From: NaphS2 sp964588535
GTDB taxonomy: Bacteria > Desulfobacterota > DSM-4660 > Desulfatiglandales > Desulfatiglandaceae
Assembly: GCA_964588535.1 (NCBI GenBank)
Contig: CAZPQA010000004.1
Coordinates: forward strand, 1-64,000
Length of the DNA stretch: 64,000 nucleotides
Direction of reading: 5' to 3'
Below the pieces are notes generated by a model. The model worked only from the letters and a program-made list of their open reading frames with translations, was not told the origin of the DNA and made no database searches. Positions 51,976 to 61,161 of this stretch are shown here, piece after piece. Each line of letters begins with the position of its first letter. Within the stretch, counting starts at the first letter, position 1. Position numbers and translations under genes: made by a program.

Positions 51976-53232
51976 TTGATTGAGCCGACACTAAAGGAAA
52001 TGGACCCTGAGGTTTTCGGGGCGATTGAGGCGGAGCTTTTAAGAGAAAGAGAGAGCCTGGTCATGATTGCCTCTGAGAACTATGCGAGCCGGGCGGTGAT
52101 GGAGACCCAGGCCAGTGTTATGACCAACAAGTATGCGGAAGGCTATCCCGGGGCCCGCTATTACGGGGGTTGTGAGTTCGTGGACAGGGTTGAAAGGCTG
52201 GCCCGAACCCGCGCCAACAGGCTGTTTGATTCAGAACATGCAAACGTTCAACCCCATTCCGGTTCACAGGCCAACATGGCCGTATACCTCTCATTTCTCC
52301 AAAGCGGCGACACGATCATGGGCATGGATCTATCCCATGGTGGTCATCTCACCCACGGGAGTCCTGTAAGCTTCTCAGGGAAAATTTATAACCCCGTTTT
52401 CTACGGATTGCATCCTGACACACAGCGAATCGATTATGATCAAGTTCGCGATCTGGCCAAAAAAAAGAAACCGAAGATCATCATCGCCGGCGCCAGCGCC
52501 TATCCGCGGCGTATTGACTTTTCGCTTTTCAAAGAAATCGCGCATGATGTGGGCGCTTATTTTATGGTTGACATGGCCCATATTGCAGGCCTTGTTGCCA
52601 CCGACCTTCACCCTTCCCCGGTGGGTCAAGCCGATTTTATTACCAGTACCACCCACAAGACCCTGCGGGGCCCCAGGGGTGGCCTGATTCTCTGTTCCGA
52701 AGAATATGGGGCCAGACTGGACAAGAGTGTTTTTCCGGGAACCCAGGGAGGTCCTCTGATGCACGTTATTGCTGCAAAGGCTGTGGCATTCGAGGAAGCC
52801 CTTCGCCCAGATTTTAAGGCCTATCAGAAACAGGTCCTGCTCAATGCCCGTGTGCTTGCGGAAGAGCTGGTGAATTATGGTTTTGATCTGGTCACCGGCG
52901 GTACGGACAATCACCTGCTTCTGATTGACTTGACCGCTAAAGGTATCACCGGTCTCGATGCGGAACGGTCCCTTGGTGAAACCGGCATTGTGGCCAATAA
53001 GAATGCGGTTCCTTTTGATAAAAAGGGGCCTAAAATTACCAGCGGACTGAGACTGGGAACGCCTGCGCTGACCACCCGAGGCATAAAAGAGACAGAAATT
53101 CGACAAATAGCGGGACTTATAAACGATATTCTCAGTGCCCCTGAAAGCGAAAGTGCTTTAAAGCAGGCTCAAGGCGTTGTTTTCGAAATATGTAAAATGT
53201 TCCCCATTTATCCTTATCTGCATGCATCGTAA
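51976..53232 (+). CDS. glyA: Serine hydroxymethyltransferase
   Basis: A 418-residue PLP enzyme making glycine and methylene-tetrahydrofolate from serine. MIASENYASRAVMETQASVM, GARYYGGCEFVD, and the PLP lysine in TSTTHKTLRGPRGG are present. The start is probably the TTG at 51976: AGGAGGG ends six bases upstream and the length becomes normal; an ATG at 51928 would add residues overlapping rpiB. Confidence 0.94.
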   Translation: MIEPTLKEMDPEVFGAIEAELLRERESLVMIASENYASRAVMETQASVMTNKYAEGYPGARYYGGCEFVDRVERLARTRANRLFDSEHANVQPHSGSQANMAVYLSFLQSGDTIMGMDLSHGGHLTHGSPVSFSGKIYNPVFYGLHPDTQRIDYDQVRDLAKKKKPKIIIAGASAYPRRIDFSLFKEIAHDVGAYFMVDMAHIAGLVATDLHPSPVGQADFITSTTHKTLRGPRGGLILCSEEYGARLDKSVFPGTQGGPLMHVIAAKAVAFEEALRPDFKAYQKQVLLNARVLAEELVNYGFDLVTGGTDNHLLLIDLTAKGITGLDAERSLGETGIVANKNAVPFDKKGPKITSGLRLGTPALTTRGIKETEIRQIAGLINDILSAPESESALKQAQGVVFEICKMFPIYPYLHAS

Positions 53233-53279
53233 TAAGTTATTTTGTAACATCAAGTAAATTATATAACATATTGTGATCA

Positions 53280-53732
53280 ATGGAATATGAGAGGCCGTCC
53301 TGGAACCAGTATTTTACATCCATCACTCGGATGGTCGCCACCCGTTCCACCTGCCTGAGACGTCATGTGGGTGCCATTCTGGTCAAGGAAAAACGAATTC
53401 TGGCCACGGGTTACAACGGCGCTCCCGCCGGCCTCAAGCATTGTATCGAGGTGGGATGTCTCAGGAAGGAAGCTTCGATTCCATCCGGCACACGACATGA
53501 ATTGTGTCGGGCCCTTCACGCTGAACAAAACGCCATTGTGCAGGCCGCTTACCACGGAATCTCCATCGCCGGATCTACCCTTTACTGCACCAATAAACCG
53601 TGTGTCATCTGCTCTAAAATGCTCATTAATGCCGGTATAAAAAAAGTTTTTTTTGACAAAGATTATGATGATGATCTGGCTGATGCCATGCTGGATGAGG
53701 CCGGGATAGAAATTATGAGGTTTGAAACATGA
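53280..53732 (+). CDS. Deoxycytidylate deaminase (ComEB-like)
   Basis: A 150-residue zinc deaminase. Zinc site LCRALHAEQNAIVQAA and TNKPCVICSKMLINAG; N-terminal STCLRRHVGAILVKEKRILA and TGYNGAPAG. It converts dCMP to dUMP. No good ribosome-binding site precedes the ATG. It overlaps nrdR by 4 bp. Confidence 0.92.
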   Translation: MEYERPSWNQYFTSITRMVATRSTCLRRHVGAILVKEKRILATGYNGAPAGLKHCIEVGCLRKEASIPSGTRHELCRALHAEQNAIVQAAYHGISIAGSTLYCTNKPCVICSKMLINAGIKKVFFDKDYDDDLADAMLDEAGIEIMRFET

Positions 53733-54202
53733 AATGTCCTTATTGCACCAAGATTGACAACAAAGTGATTGATTCCCGGCTGAGCAAAGATGGCCGAACC
53801 ATTCGCAGGCGCCGGGAATGTCTGGCATGCAGCAGACGGTTCACAACCTACGAGAAACTGGAAGACGTTCTTCCCATGGTGGTCAAAAAAGATGGCAGAC
53901 GAGAGGCCTTCAATCGAGCCAAGATCATTTCGGGTATCGGGAGTGCTTGCCAGAAACGCCCCATCAGTGTCACCCGTATTGAAGAATTCGTTGATTCCAT
54001 TGAGCTTTATTTTCAGGAACTGGGGAAGAAAGAAATTGACAGCTCGGAAGTGGGCGAGAAGGTCATCAACAAGCTCAAGGAATGGGACGAAGTGGCTTAC
54101 GTACGCTTTGCATCCGTGTACCGGCAGTTCAAGGACATCAATGAATTCATGTCGGAATTGGAAGAGATCCTGAAATCCAAGCAGGATCCTGAAAAGAAAT
54201 AA
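53729..54202 (+). CDS. nrdR: Transcriptional repressor NrdR
   Basis: A 157-residue regulator. Zinc ribbon C3, C6, C31, C34 (CPYC ... CLAC) with RRRRECLACSRRFTTYEKLE, then an ATP-cone domain (VVKKDGRREAFNRAKIISGI). It represses ribonucleotide reductase genes in response to ATP/dATP. Linkage to dCMP deaminase and ribD is typical. Confidence 0.96.
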   Translation: MKCPYCTKIDNKVIDSRLSKDGRTIRRRRECLACSRRFTTYEKLEDVLPMVVKKDGRREAFNRAKIISGIGSACQKRPISVTRIEEFVDSIELYFQELGKKEIDSSEVGEKVINKLKEWDEVAYVRFASVYRQFKDINEFMSELEEILKSKQDPEKK

Positions 54203-55309
54203 ATGAAAGAAACCCATATCAAATTCATGAAACTGGCGATCAAGGAAGCGCGCAAGGGCCTGGGACGAACCTCTCCCAATCCTGCGGTTGGCGCCATCAT
54301 CGTGAAAGAGGGCAGGGTGATTGCCAGTGGCTATCACCAAGCGGCGGGAATGCCCCACGCGGAAGTAACCGCTTTCGAGAAAATCGGCAACCGCGCCCCG
54401 GGGGGCACGCTCTATGTGACCCTGGAGCCGTGTAACCATTTCGGAAAAACACCCCCCTGTACAGAACTTGTCCTGAAAAGCGGCGTCAAAAGGGTGGTTG
54501 TGGGAATGAGAGATCCGAATCCTCTGGTGACGGGAGGCGGGTGTCAATATCTGGAAAAAAAAGGCCTTGAGGTCGTCACCGGAATCTTGAAGGATGAATG
54601 CTTCAGGTTGAATGAGGAATTCGTCAAATTCATATCAACCGGCCGGCCATTTGTAATCGCCAAATCGGCCATTACCCTTGACGGTTGGACCGCCACATCC
54701 GCGCAACACTCCCAATGGATCACCAATGAAAAATCAAGGGGCTTCGTACACCGGTTGCGGGACCGTGCAGACGCCGTGATGATGGGGGTTGGAACGGTTC
54801 TGGCCGATAATCCAGCCATGACCGCCCGCTTCAAGGTGAAGCAGGGAAAAGATCCCATCCGGATTGTCGTGGATACGAAATTCAGAACACCACCTGATGC
54901 AAAAGTCATGAAAAATAAATCCACCGCCCCGACGATCATCGCCACCAGCATTGACGGAAACCGTTGCTACCTGGGTTGCGGCCCCCATCCCAAAGGCGTG
55001 GAAACCCTTGTCTGTCCCACTTTCGCCGGTAAGATTGATCTGGCCGCACTCATGGAAAAACTGGGGAAAATGTCCATCGCCAGTGTCCTGGTGGAAGGTG
55101 GCTCCATAATTCTGGGGGCCATGCTTCGCGCGCAACTGATTGATAAATTCTATGTCTTTATCGCACCCAAGATCCTTGGCGGCGGTGATGGTATTCCCAT
55201 GGCGGCCGGGCGTGGACCCAAAACCATGGAAGAATCCCTCAAACTTCAGAACATCAAGGTTCGGCGCTTTGGGGATGATGTGGTGATCAGGGGCTATCCG
55301 ATCTACTAA
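54203..55309 (+). CDS. ribD: Bifunctional riboflavin deaminase/reductase RibD
   Basis: A 368-residue enzyme: N-terminal deaminase with HAEVTAFEKI and TLEPCNHFGKTPPC, C-terminal reductase with FVIAKSAITLDGWTA and SVLVEGGSIILGAML. It catalyses the second and third steps of riboflavin synthesis. It starts directly after the nrdR stop. Its last 23 bases overlap the convergent ABC ATPase gene. ribE, ribBA and ribH do not follow. Confidence 0.95.
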   Translation: MKETHIKFMKLAIKEARKGLGRTSPNPAVGAIIVKEGRVIASGYHQAAGMPHAEVTAFEKIGNRAPGGTLYVTLEPCNHFGKTPPCTELVLKSGVKRVVVGMRDPNPLVTGGGCQYLEKKGLEVVTGILKDECFRLNEEFVKFISTGRPFVIAKSAITLDGWTATSAQHSQWITNEKSRGFVHRLRDRADAVMMGVGTVLADNPAMTARFKVKQGKDPIRIVVDTKFRTPPDAKVMKNKSTAPTIIATSIDGNRCYLGCGPHPKGVETLVCPTFAGKIDLAALMEKLGKMSIASVLVEGGSIILGAMLRAQLIDKFYVFIAPKILGGGDGIPMAAGRGPKTMEESLKLQNIKVRRFGDDVVIRGYPIY

Positions 55310-56399
55310 AAAACCCGCCTTCGCTTCTAAAATCTCCGATTCTCTTTCCATCGCTGAAGACATGAAGTCCGGAGGGACGAACAGAAAACATGATGTTGTC
55401 CCCCGCTCGTATGGGAGCCTCTTTTTCATACCTGAGTGTCATACTTGATTTTCCAACGCGGGCATGGATATGTTTTTCAGCACCCACATTGCTGACCATT
55501 TCCACCCGGGCATGTATGACCGGCCCCGATTTTGTTCCCATTTTCACATCCTCCGGACGAAACCCGATTTCCACCTCCCGATTTTCCCATTCCAATGGCA
55601 ACGGTTGCAATGCAACGGAAAAGTCCCCGCACCGAAAGACCGTCTGCCCCGTGGAACTGGCAAAGCTCCCTTTGAACAGGTTCATCACCGGGGATCCCAC
55701 AAAAGTGGCCACAAACGTGTCGGCCGGCAGTTCGTATATGTCTTCGGGTGAGCCCGCTTGATGTATCCGGCCCTCTTTCATTACCGCCACCTGGTCGCCA
55801 AGGCTCATGGCCTCCACCTGGTCATGGGTTACATGGATAAACGTGCCTTCACTCTCCTGATGGAGTTTTTTGAGCTCCATCCGCACGTGCATGCGCAGTT
55901 GCGCATCCAGATTGCTCAAGGGTTCATCCAGCAGGAAAATGCTGGGTCGACGCACCAGAGCTCTTCCCATGGCTACCCGCTGGCGCTGTCCGCCTGAGAG
56001 TTCTTTGGGCTTTCGCTTTAATAATAATTCAATCCCCAGGATGCGGGCGGTCTGGGTGACCATCTCCTTTATGAGTTTTTTCTTTATGCCACGCATGCGA
56101 AGGGCAAAACCCATATTTTCGGCCACTGTCATATGGGGATAGAGCGCATAGCTTTGAAAGACCATGGCCACATCCCGGTCTCTGGGGCTTTTTCCATCAA
56201 CCGGGCGCCCGCCTATGACCACCGAACCCCGGTCCTGGGGAATGAGTCCCGCAATAATCTGAAGCAATGTGCTTTTCCCACATCCGGAAGGTCCCAGAAG
56301 GACACAGAATTGTCCGTTTTTTACCAGAAGATCAACGTCAGATGCGGCCACCACATCTCCGAAACGCTTGCTGATTTGGTTGAGTTCAAGCGATGCCAT
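55287..56399 (-). CDS. Sugar ABC importer ATPase (MsmX/UgpC-like)
   Basis: A 370-residue ATPase. Walker A LLGPSGCGKSTLLQI, signature LSGGQRQRVAMGRAL, Walker B FLLDEPLSNLD, and a C-terminal TOBE region (IGFRPEDVKMG). The start at 56399 (MASLELNQISKRFGDVVAA) is chosen over 56444. It energises the two permeases upstream in the same operon. Confidence 0.92.
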   Translation of the reverse strand: MASLELNQISKRFGDVVAASDVDLLVKNGQFCVLLGPSGCGKSTLLQIIAGLIPQDRGSVVIGGRPVDGKSPRDRDVAMVFQSYALYPHMTVAENMGFALRMRGIKKKLIKEMVTQTARILGIELLLKRKPKELSGGQRQRVAMGRALVRRPSIFLLDEPLSNLDAQLRMHVRMELKKLHQESEGTFIHVTHDQVEAMSLGDQVAVMKEGRIHQAGSPEDIYELPADTFVATFVGSPVMNLFKGSFASSTGQTVFRCGDFSVALQPLPLEWENREVEIGFRPEDVKMGTKSGPVIHARVEMVSNVGAEKHIHARVGKSSMTLRYEKEAPIRAGDNIMFSVRPSGLHVFSDGKRIGDFRSEGGFFSRSDSP

Positions 56400-56406
56400 A
56401 GGCTTG

Positions 56407-57231
56407 TTATCCCTTAATGGCGCCGGCGGATAATCCGTCAACAATGCGCCGTTGAAAAAAGAGCACTAAAATGATCAGTGGCAGGGTTGTGAGCAGGGAC
56501 GCCGCCGCGATTTCTCCCCAGGGAACAGCATGTTCTCCCTGAAAGAGCGCAATGCCCACCGGCATGGTTTGTCTGGCGGGATCAGTCATGATCAGCAGCG
56601 CCAGGAAAAATTCGTTCCAGGAATAGATGAAGGTTAGAATGCCCGCCGTAAAAAGACCAGGGCCCGACAATGGCAGTATGATCCGAATGAGGACACCGGG
56701 CCGTGTACAGCCGTCAACCAGGGCAGCTGATTCAAGTTCTTCCGGAATCTCTCGAAAGAAAAGTGCCAGGATCCAGATGCTCAAGGGAAGTGTGAGCGCC
56801 ACATAGGGAAGAATGAGCCCATGGTACTGGTTGAGCCACCCCACAGCATGAAGAAAACGCCAGATGGGCCCCGCAATGGTGATTTGCGGAAACATGGCGC
56901 ATGCCAGAACACCCATGAGAATAAATCGTGCATAGCGGCGGGGCAGCCGGGCCAAAGCATATCCTGCCAGCGTCCCCAGCGACAGGGAAACAAGGGTGGC
57001 GGACCCTGCTACAATCAGGGAATTGAGAAGATAATGAAAGAGATGATGTTTGAAAACAGCAGATTGAAATGAAACCAAAGAAAAATCAGGCAGCCATACC
57101 GGCGGAATGGCAGTGATCTGGCTTTCGGTTTTGAATGCGGACAGAACAAAAAAGAAGAAGGGCGCAAGTGAAAAGCAGACAGCGAAGGCAACACCTGCCA
57201 AAAAAGCGCTTTTCTTCAATAATTCCCTCAT
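56407..57231 (-). CDS. Sugar ABC importer permease (MalG-like)
   Basis: About 274 residues, six helices. The EAA loop is ELESAALVDGCTRPGVLIRI followed by ILPLSGPGL. The ATG at 57231 overlaps the stop of the MalF-like gene (TGATG); the longer frame from 57342 is not used. Confidence 0.92.
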   Translation of the reverse strand: MRELLKKSAFLAGVAFAVCFSLAPFFFFVLSAFKTESQITAIPPVWLPDFSLVSFQSAVFKHHLFHYLLNSLIVAGSATLVSLSLGTLAGYALARLPRRYARFILMGVLACAMFPQITIAGPIWRFLHAVGWLNQYHGLILPYVALTLPLSIWILALFFREIPEELESAALVDGCTRPGVLIRIILPLSGPGLFTAGILTFIYSWNEFFLALLIMTDPARQTMPVGIALFQGEHAVPWGEIAAASLLTTLPLIILVLFFQRRIVDGLSAGAIKG

Positions 57232-58115
57232 CACACCCTTGCCTCCAAAAGATGCCGGCCCATCGCCCGGACATAGATTACGGCAAGGAACAGTGCCAGC
57301 ATGAATATGCATACGGAAATGGCCGATCCATACCCCATCCATCCTTCAACAAACATTTTTTTGTAGCCATAAAGCTGAAGTACATTGGTGGCATCCGCCG
57401 GCCCCCCCTGGGTCAAAACATACGCCAGATCAAACACACGGAAAGCGTCTATGGTGCGAAAGAGCAGGGCCACCATGACCGCAGGCCGGATAAGGGGCCA
57501 GGTGATATGACGGAAACGCTGCCAGGCACCGGCGCCGTCCACAAGCCCGGCCTGGTAGATTTCTGGGGGAATCACCTGCAAACCGGCCAGGATCAGTAAT
57601 GCCGCAAAGGATGCGGTTTTCCAGATATCGGCCAGTATAATGGCGCCCAATGCTGTGGCGGGGTAGGCAAGCCATGGAATATAGCTATGGGTTTTCGTTC
57701 CAAAGGCCAGGTAGTTTATCATGCCATAGGCGTCATTCATCAAAAAACGCCACATCTGTGCTGCCACCACCGTGGGTATGGCCCATGGGATCAGGACAGC
57801 CGCCCGCAGTGCGCCCTGACCGGGGAAGCGGCGATGCATGAGCAGCGCCAGGAAAAGGCCGATCAGAAGTTCAAAAAAAGTGGTGACACCCACAAACACC
57901 AATGTGATCCAAAAAGAATGGTGTGCAACCTCATCGTGGAGCAGATTCCGGTAGTTTTCAAATCCCACCATGGCCTCTCCCAGTTGGGGAAGTCCACTGA
58001 TCACCCGGTGGAAACTCAAGTGAAAGGACTGGCCCACCGGGATGACGATAAAGAGCATCAGCAGGGCGGCAGCCGGCAGAAGCAACAGAAAGAAGAAACG
58101 GTCTTTTTGAGTCAT
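57231..58115 (-). CDS. Sugar ABC importer permease (MalF-like)
   Basis: A 294-residue permease, six helices. EAA loop: EIYQAGLVDGAGAWQRFRHI followed by TWPLIRPAV. N-terminus FFFLLLLPAAALLMLFIVIP. It pairs with the MalG-like subunit and overlaps the binding-protein gene by 4 bp. Confidence 0.92.
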   Translation of the reverse strand: MTQKDRFFFLLLLPAAALLMLFIVIPVGQSFHLSFHRVISGLPQLGEAMVGFENYRNLLHDEVAHHSFWITLVFVGVTTFFELLIGLFLALLMHRRFPGQGALRAAVLIPWAIPTVVAAQMWRFLMNDAYGMINYLAFGTKTHSYIPWLAYPATALGAIILADIWKTASFAALLILAGLQVIPPEIYQAGLVDGAGAWQRFRHITWPLIRPAVMVALLFRTIDAFRVFDLAYVLTQGGPADATNVLQLYGYKKMFVEGWMGYGSAISVCIFMLALFLAVIYVRAMGRHLLEARV

Positions 58116-59416
58116 TTGGCTATCATTGCTTCCAGTTCCAGAAGCTTTTTAAGCCTCACGGCGGAGGCATGGGCCATGGGCGGAAGCGCCTCATTTTTTT
58201 CTTGTACAATGGCGGCGCTGAAAAAGCGCTGAAGTTCCTGGCTGATCATGGGGTATACGGGGGAGAGAGGGCGGCTTACGGCTTTTTTAAAGGAAGGCAA
58301 AAAAGCGATCAGGTGGGGCATCTTCTGCTGAATCACCGGGTCTTCATAAACCGATTTTCGAGTGGGGGCAAGACCTGCCTTTAAGGCAAGTGCTTTCTGG
58401 CTCTCTTTTGAGGTCATGTGGCGGATGAACTGCCAGGCCGCATCCTGATGTCTGGAAAAAGCGTTGATGCCGAAGTGCCACCCACCCAGTGTTGCAACAT
58501 GGCCATGTCTTTTAAATGCAGGGAGTGTACCCACGCCAACTTTTCCTGAAACGGTGGATTTTTCGGGATCATTGGCCACGGCCCAGGCATAGGGCCAGTT
58601 GCGATGAAAGATCGTTTTTCCCTGGGTAAACAGGCTCAGGGACTCCGGCTCTTCGTAAGTAACGACCCCCCGGGGAGCGGCTTTCCCGATGATATGGTCG
58701 CGAACAAACGAGATGGCGTCAAGGGCCGGGGCCTGGTCTAGGAGGACCTGCCCGGTTTTCTGGTCCAGAATTTCACCCCCGTTGGAGCGAAGAAACTCGA
58801 GCATGTTACACACCAACCCTTCGTACTGCTTGAATTGGGCTGAATAGATGACCATTCCGGGATTTTTGTGACCGGCCAAAATGGTGTTTCCCTGCTCGAT
58901 CATCTCCGCCCACGTGGCAGGGGGGTCGAAATGGTATTTTTCAAGCAGATCCTTTCTGTAGTAAAAAAGCCCCGCTGCCATGTAACAGGGGACGCCGTAT
59001 ATCTTCTCACGGTAGATCCCGGCTGAAATGGAGCCGCCCAGGAATTTTTCTTGTTCCGCTTCAGGAAAACGGGACGATAAATCGAGCGCCCACCCCGCGT
59101 TTGCAAATTCAGGGGGCCACACCACATCCATCAGAAAAACATCCACTGAAGCGTCCCTGTTTTTGAGTCGCTGGGTGATGATGGCATGATATTCGGTGGA
59201 CGAATGGGGACACACCTGGCGCTTTACCTTGATATTCGGATGTTTTTCATGGAACTGCTGAATCAATTTGTTCCAGACTTCCGGTTGATTGGGTTTCCAG
59301 GTGAGAAAAACGATTTCAGTGGTGTCCTGGGCAGCAGAAACAACGTCAATCAGGGGGCCACACAGGATCAGGATACCACAGATGGCAATCTTTGATAATA
59401 AACGCCTCATGATCAT
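58112..59416 (-). CDS. Extracellular sugar-binding protein (family 1)
   Basis: A 434-residue secreted protein. Signal peptide LLSKIAICGILILCGPLIDV then VSAAQ. TEIVFLTWKPNQPEVWNKLI begins the binding domain; MSKESQKALALKAGLAPTRK is typical of the C-terminal lobe of cluster 1 binding proteins. It captures a sugar, probably an oligosaccharide or polyol, in the periplasm and delivers it to the two permeases. A start at 59410 is equally possible. Confidence 0.9.
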   Translation of the reverse strand: MIMRRLLSKIAICGILILCGPLIDVVSAAQDTTEIVFLTWKPNQPEVWNKLIQQFHEKHPNIKVKRQVCPHSSTEYHAIITQRLKNRDASVDVFLMDVVWPPEFANAGWALDLSSRFPEAEQEKFLGGSISAGIYREKIYGVPCYMAAGLFYYRKDLLEKYHFDPPATWAEMIEQGNTILAGHKNPGMVIYSAQFKQYEGLVCNMLEFLRSNGGEILDQKTGQVLLDQAPALDAISFVRDHIIGKAAPRGVVTYEEPESLSLFTQGKTIFHRNWPYAWAVANDPEKSTVSGKVGVGTLPAFKRHGHVATLGGWHFGINAFSRHQDAAWQFIRHMTSKESQKALALKAGLAPTRKSVYEDPVIQQKMPHLIAFLPSFKKAVSRPLSPVYPMISQELQRFFSAAIVQEKNEALPPMAHASAVRLKKLLELEAMIAK

Positions 59417-59640
59417 GTAAACCTTTTTTGAGGTGCGGTTCCGGGATTCCGGGTTGGGTCAAGTTAACCATTTGAATTTTAGCGATAAACGTCTCTTTTC
59501 TCACAAGTTGTTTACTTACTTCTGGATGTCCCGCTTCTGTCCGTTGAGTAATGGATGGGTGTGGGTTATACGGTATGTGCCCCCTGTGTCAGAATAGTTG
59601 TCACCTCCAGTGATTTGGGTTAGCTGATGGTGCTCTATTT

Positions 59641-61098
59641 TTAAATTTTATCCAAAGAGATATTCATTGACGCTGCTACCCCTTGGCCATAGGCTGGATC
59701 TGCCTTCATACAGTTACCGATATGCCTAATTTTGATGTCCTGTGGGGCATCACCCATAGCACGAGCGGTATTCTCAAAGAGAGCCTTTTGTTGTTCCGCA
59801 CTCATCAATCTGAACAGATTGCCGGCTTGGCTGTAATAATCATCGTTATCTTCTCGATGATTCCAACGGTCGGCTGCCCCTTCAAGGTCCAATGGGGGTT
59901 CGGAAAAATCGCGCTGTTCCTGCCACTCTCCGTAACTGTTCGGTTCGTAGCCTAAAGTGCTGCCGTGATTACCATCAACCCGCATAGCACCATCACGATG
60001 GTAACTGTGGAAAGGGCAGCGCGGTTTATTGACAGGGATCAGGTGGTGGTTAACGCCAAGCCGGTAGCGCTGAGCATCTCCATAGGAAAAAAGCCTTCCT
60101 TGCAGCATCTTATCGGGAGAGAATCCTATGCCCGGGACAATGTTGGCCGGATTGAAAGCGGCTTGCTCAACATCTGCGAAATAATTTTCAGGATTACGGT
60201 TTAGTTCGAGAACTCCTACGTCAATCATTGGGTAATCGCTGTGCGGCCAGACCTTGGTAAGATCAAAGGGGTTGAATGAACAATTAGCGGCATCTTTTTC
60301 AGTCATGATTTGAATTTGCACCTTCCAGCTGGGGAATTTTCCCTTCTCAATGCTTTCGTAGAGATCTCGCTGGTGGCTTTCTCGATCCTTGCCGATCAGT
60401 GCTTCGGCCTCAACATCAGTAAGACACTTGATGCCTTGTTGAGTTTTGAAATGAAACTTAACCCAGTGACGCTCACCTTCTGCATTGATTAGGCTGAAGG
60501 TGTGGCTTCCGTAGCCGTTCATGTGCCTGTAGGATAGAGGAATTCCCCGGTCACTCATCGTTATGGTGACCTGGTGCAGTGCCTCGGGGAGATTTGTCCA
60601 GAAATCCCAATTGTTTTTAGCGCTGCGCATATTCGTTCGAGGATCACGTTTAACCGCGTGATTCAGGTCAGGAAATTTTAAGGGATCTTTTAAGAAGAAA
60701 ACCGGAGTGTTGTTACCGACCAAGTCCCAATTTCCCTCTTCAGTATAATACTTCATAGCGAAGCCGCGGATATCCCGCTCCGCGTCGGCTGCTCCTCGTT
60801 CACCGGCAACGGTTGAGAATCGAACAAACACCTCTGTTTTCTTGCCGATTTCGGAAAATATTTTCGCCTTGGTGTAGTGGGTTATATCATGGGTCACACT
60901 AAAGGTCCCAAAGGCCCCAGAGCCCTTGGCATGCATACGACGCTCGGGAATCACCTCCCGATCAAAGCTGGCCAGTTTTTCAAGAAACCAAACATCTTGA
61001 AGCAACATGGGGCCGCGTGGACCGGCAGTAAGTACGTTTTGGTTATCGGCAACAGGGGCACCGGCATTGCAAGTGAGTTTTTGGTTTTTATTCGCCAT
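59641..61098 (-). CDS. Monofunctional haem catalase
   Basis: A 485-residue catalase (small-subunit clade). Active-site His in RRMHAKGSGAFG, VRFSTVAGERGAAD, Asn in NNTPVFFLKDPLKFPD, and the haem-ligand Tyr in LFSYGDAQRYRLG. It breaks down H2O2 in the cytoplasm. AAGGAGGTAAAT precedes the ATG. It lies 63 bases downstream of the radical SAM gene on the same strand. Confidence 0.95.
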   Translation of the reverse strand: MANKNQKLTCNAGAPVADNQNVLTAGPRGPMLLQDVWFLEKLASFDREVIPERRMHAKGSGAFGTFSVTHDITHYTKAKIFSEIGKKTEVFVRFSTVAGERGAADAERDIRGFAMKYYTEEGNWDLVGNNTPVFFLKDPLKFPDLNHAVKRDPRTNMRSAKNNWDFWTNLPEALHQVTITMSDRGIPLSYRHMNGYGSHTFSLINAEGERHWVKFHFKTQQGIKCLTDVEAEALIGKDRESHQRDLYESIEKGKFPSWKVQIQIMTEKDAANCSFNPFDLTKVWPHSDYPMIDVGVLELNRNPENYFADVEQAAFNPANIVPGIGFSPDKMLQGRLFSYGDAQRYRLGVNHHLIPVNKPRCPFHSYHRDGAMRVDGNHGSTLGYEPNSYGEWQEQRDFSEPPLDLEGAADRWNHREDNDDYYSQAGNLFRLMSAEQQKALFENTARAMGDAPQDIKIRHIGNCMKADPAYGQGVAASMNISLDKI

Positions 61099-61161
61099 GA
61101 TATTTACCTCCTTTGTTCATTAATGGTTTTAGATAGTTAGCGCGACCCCAGACCCGATAAA

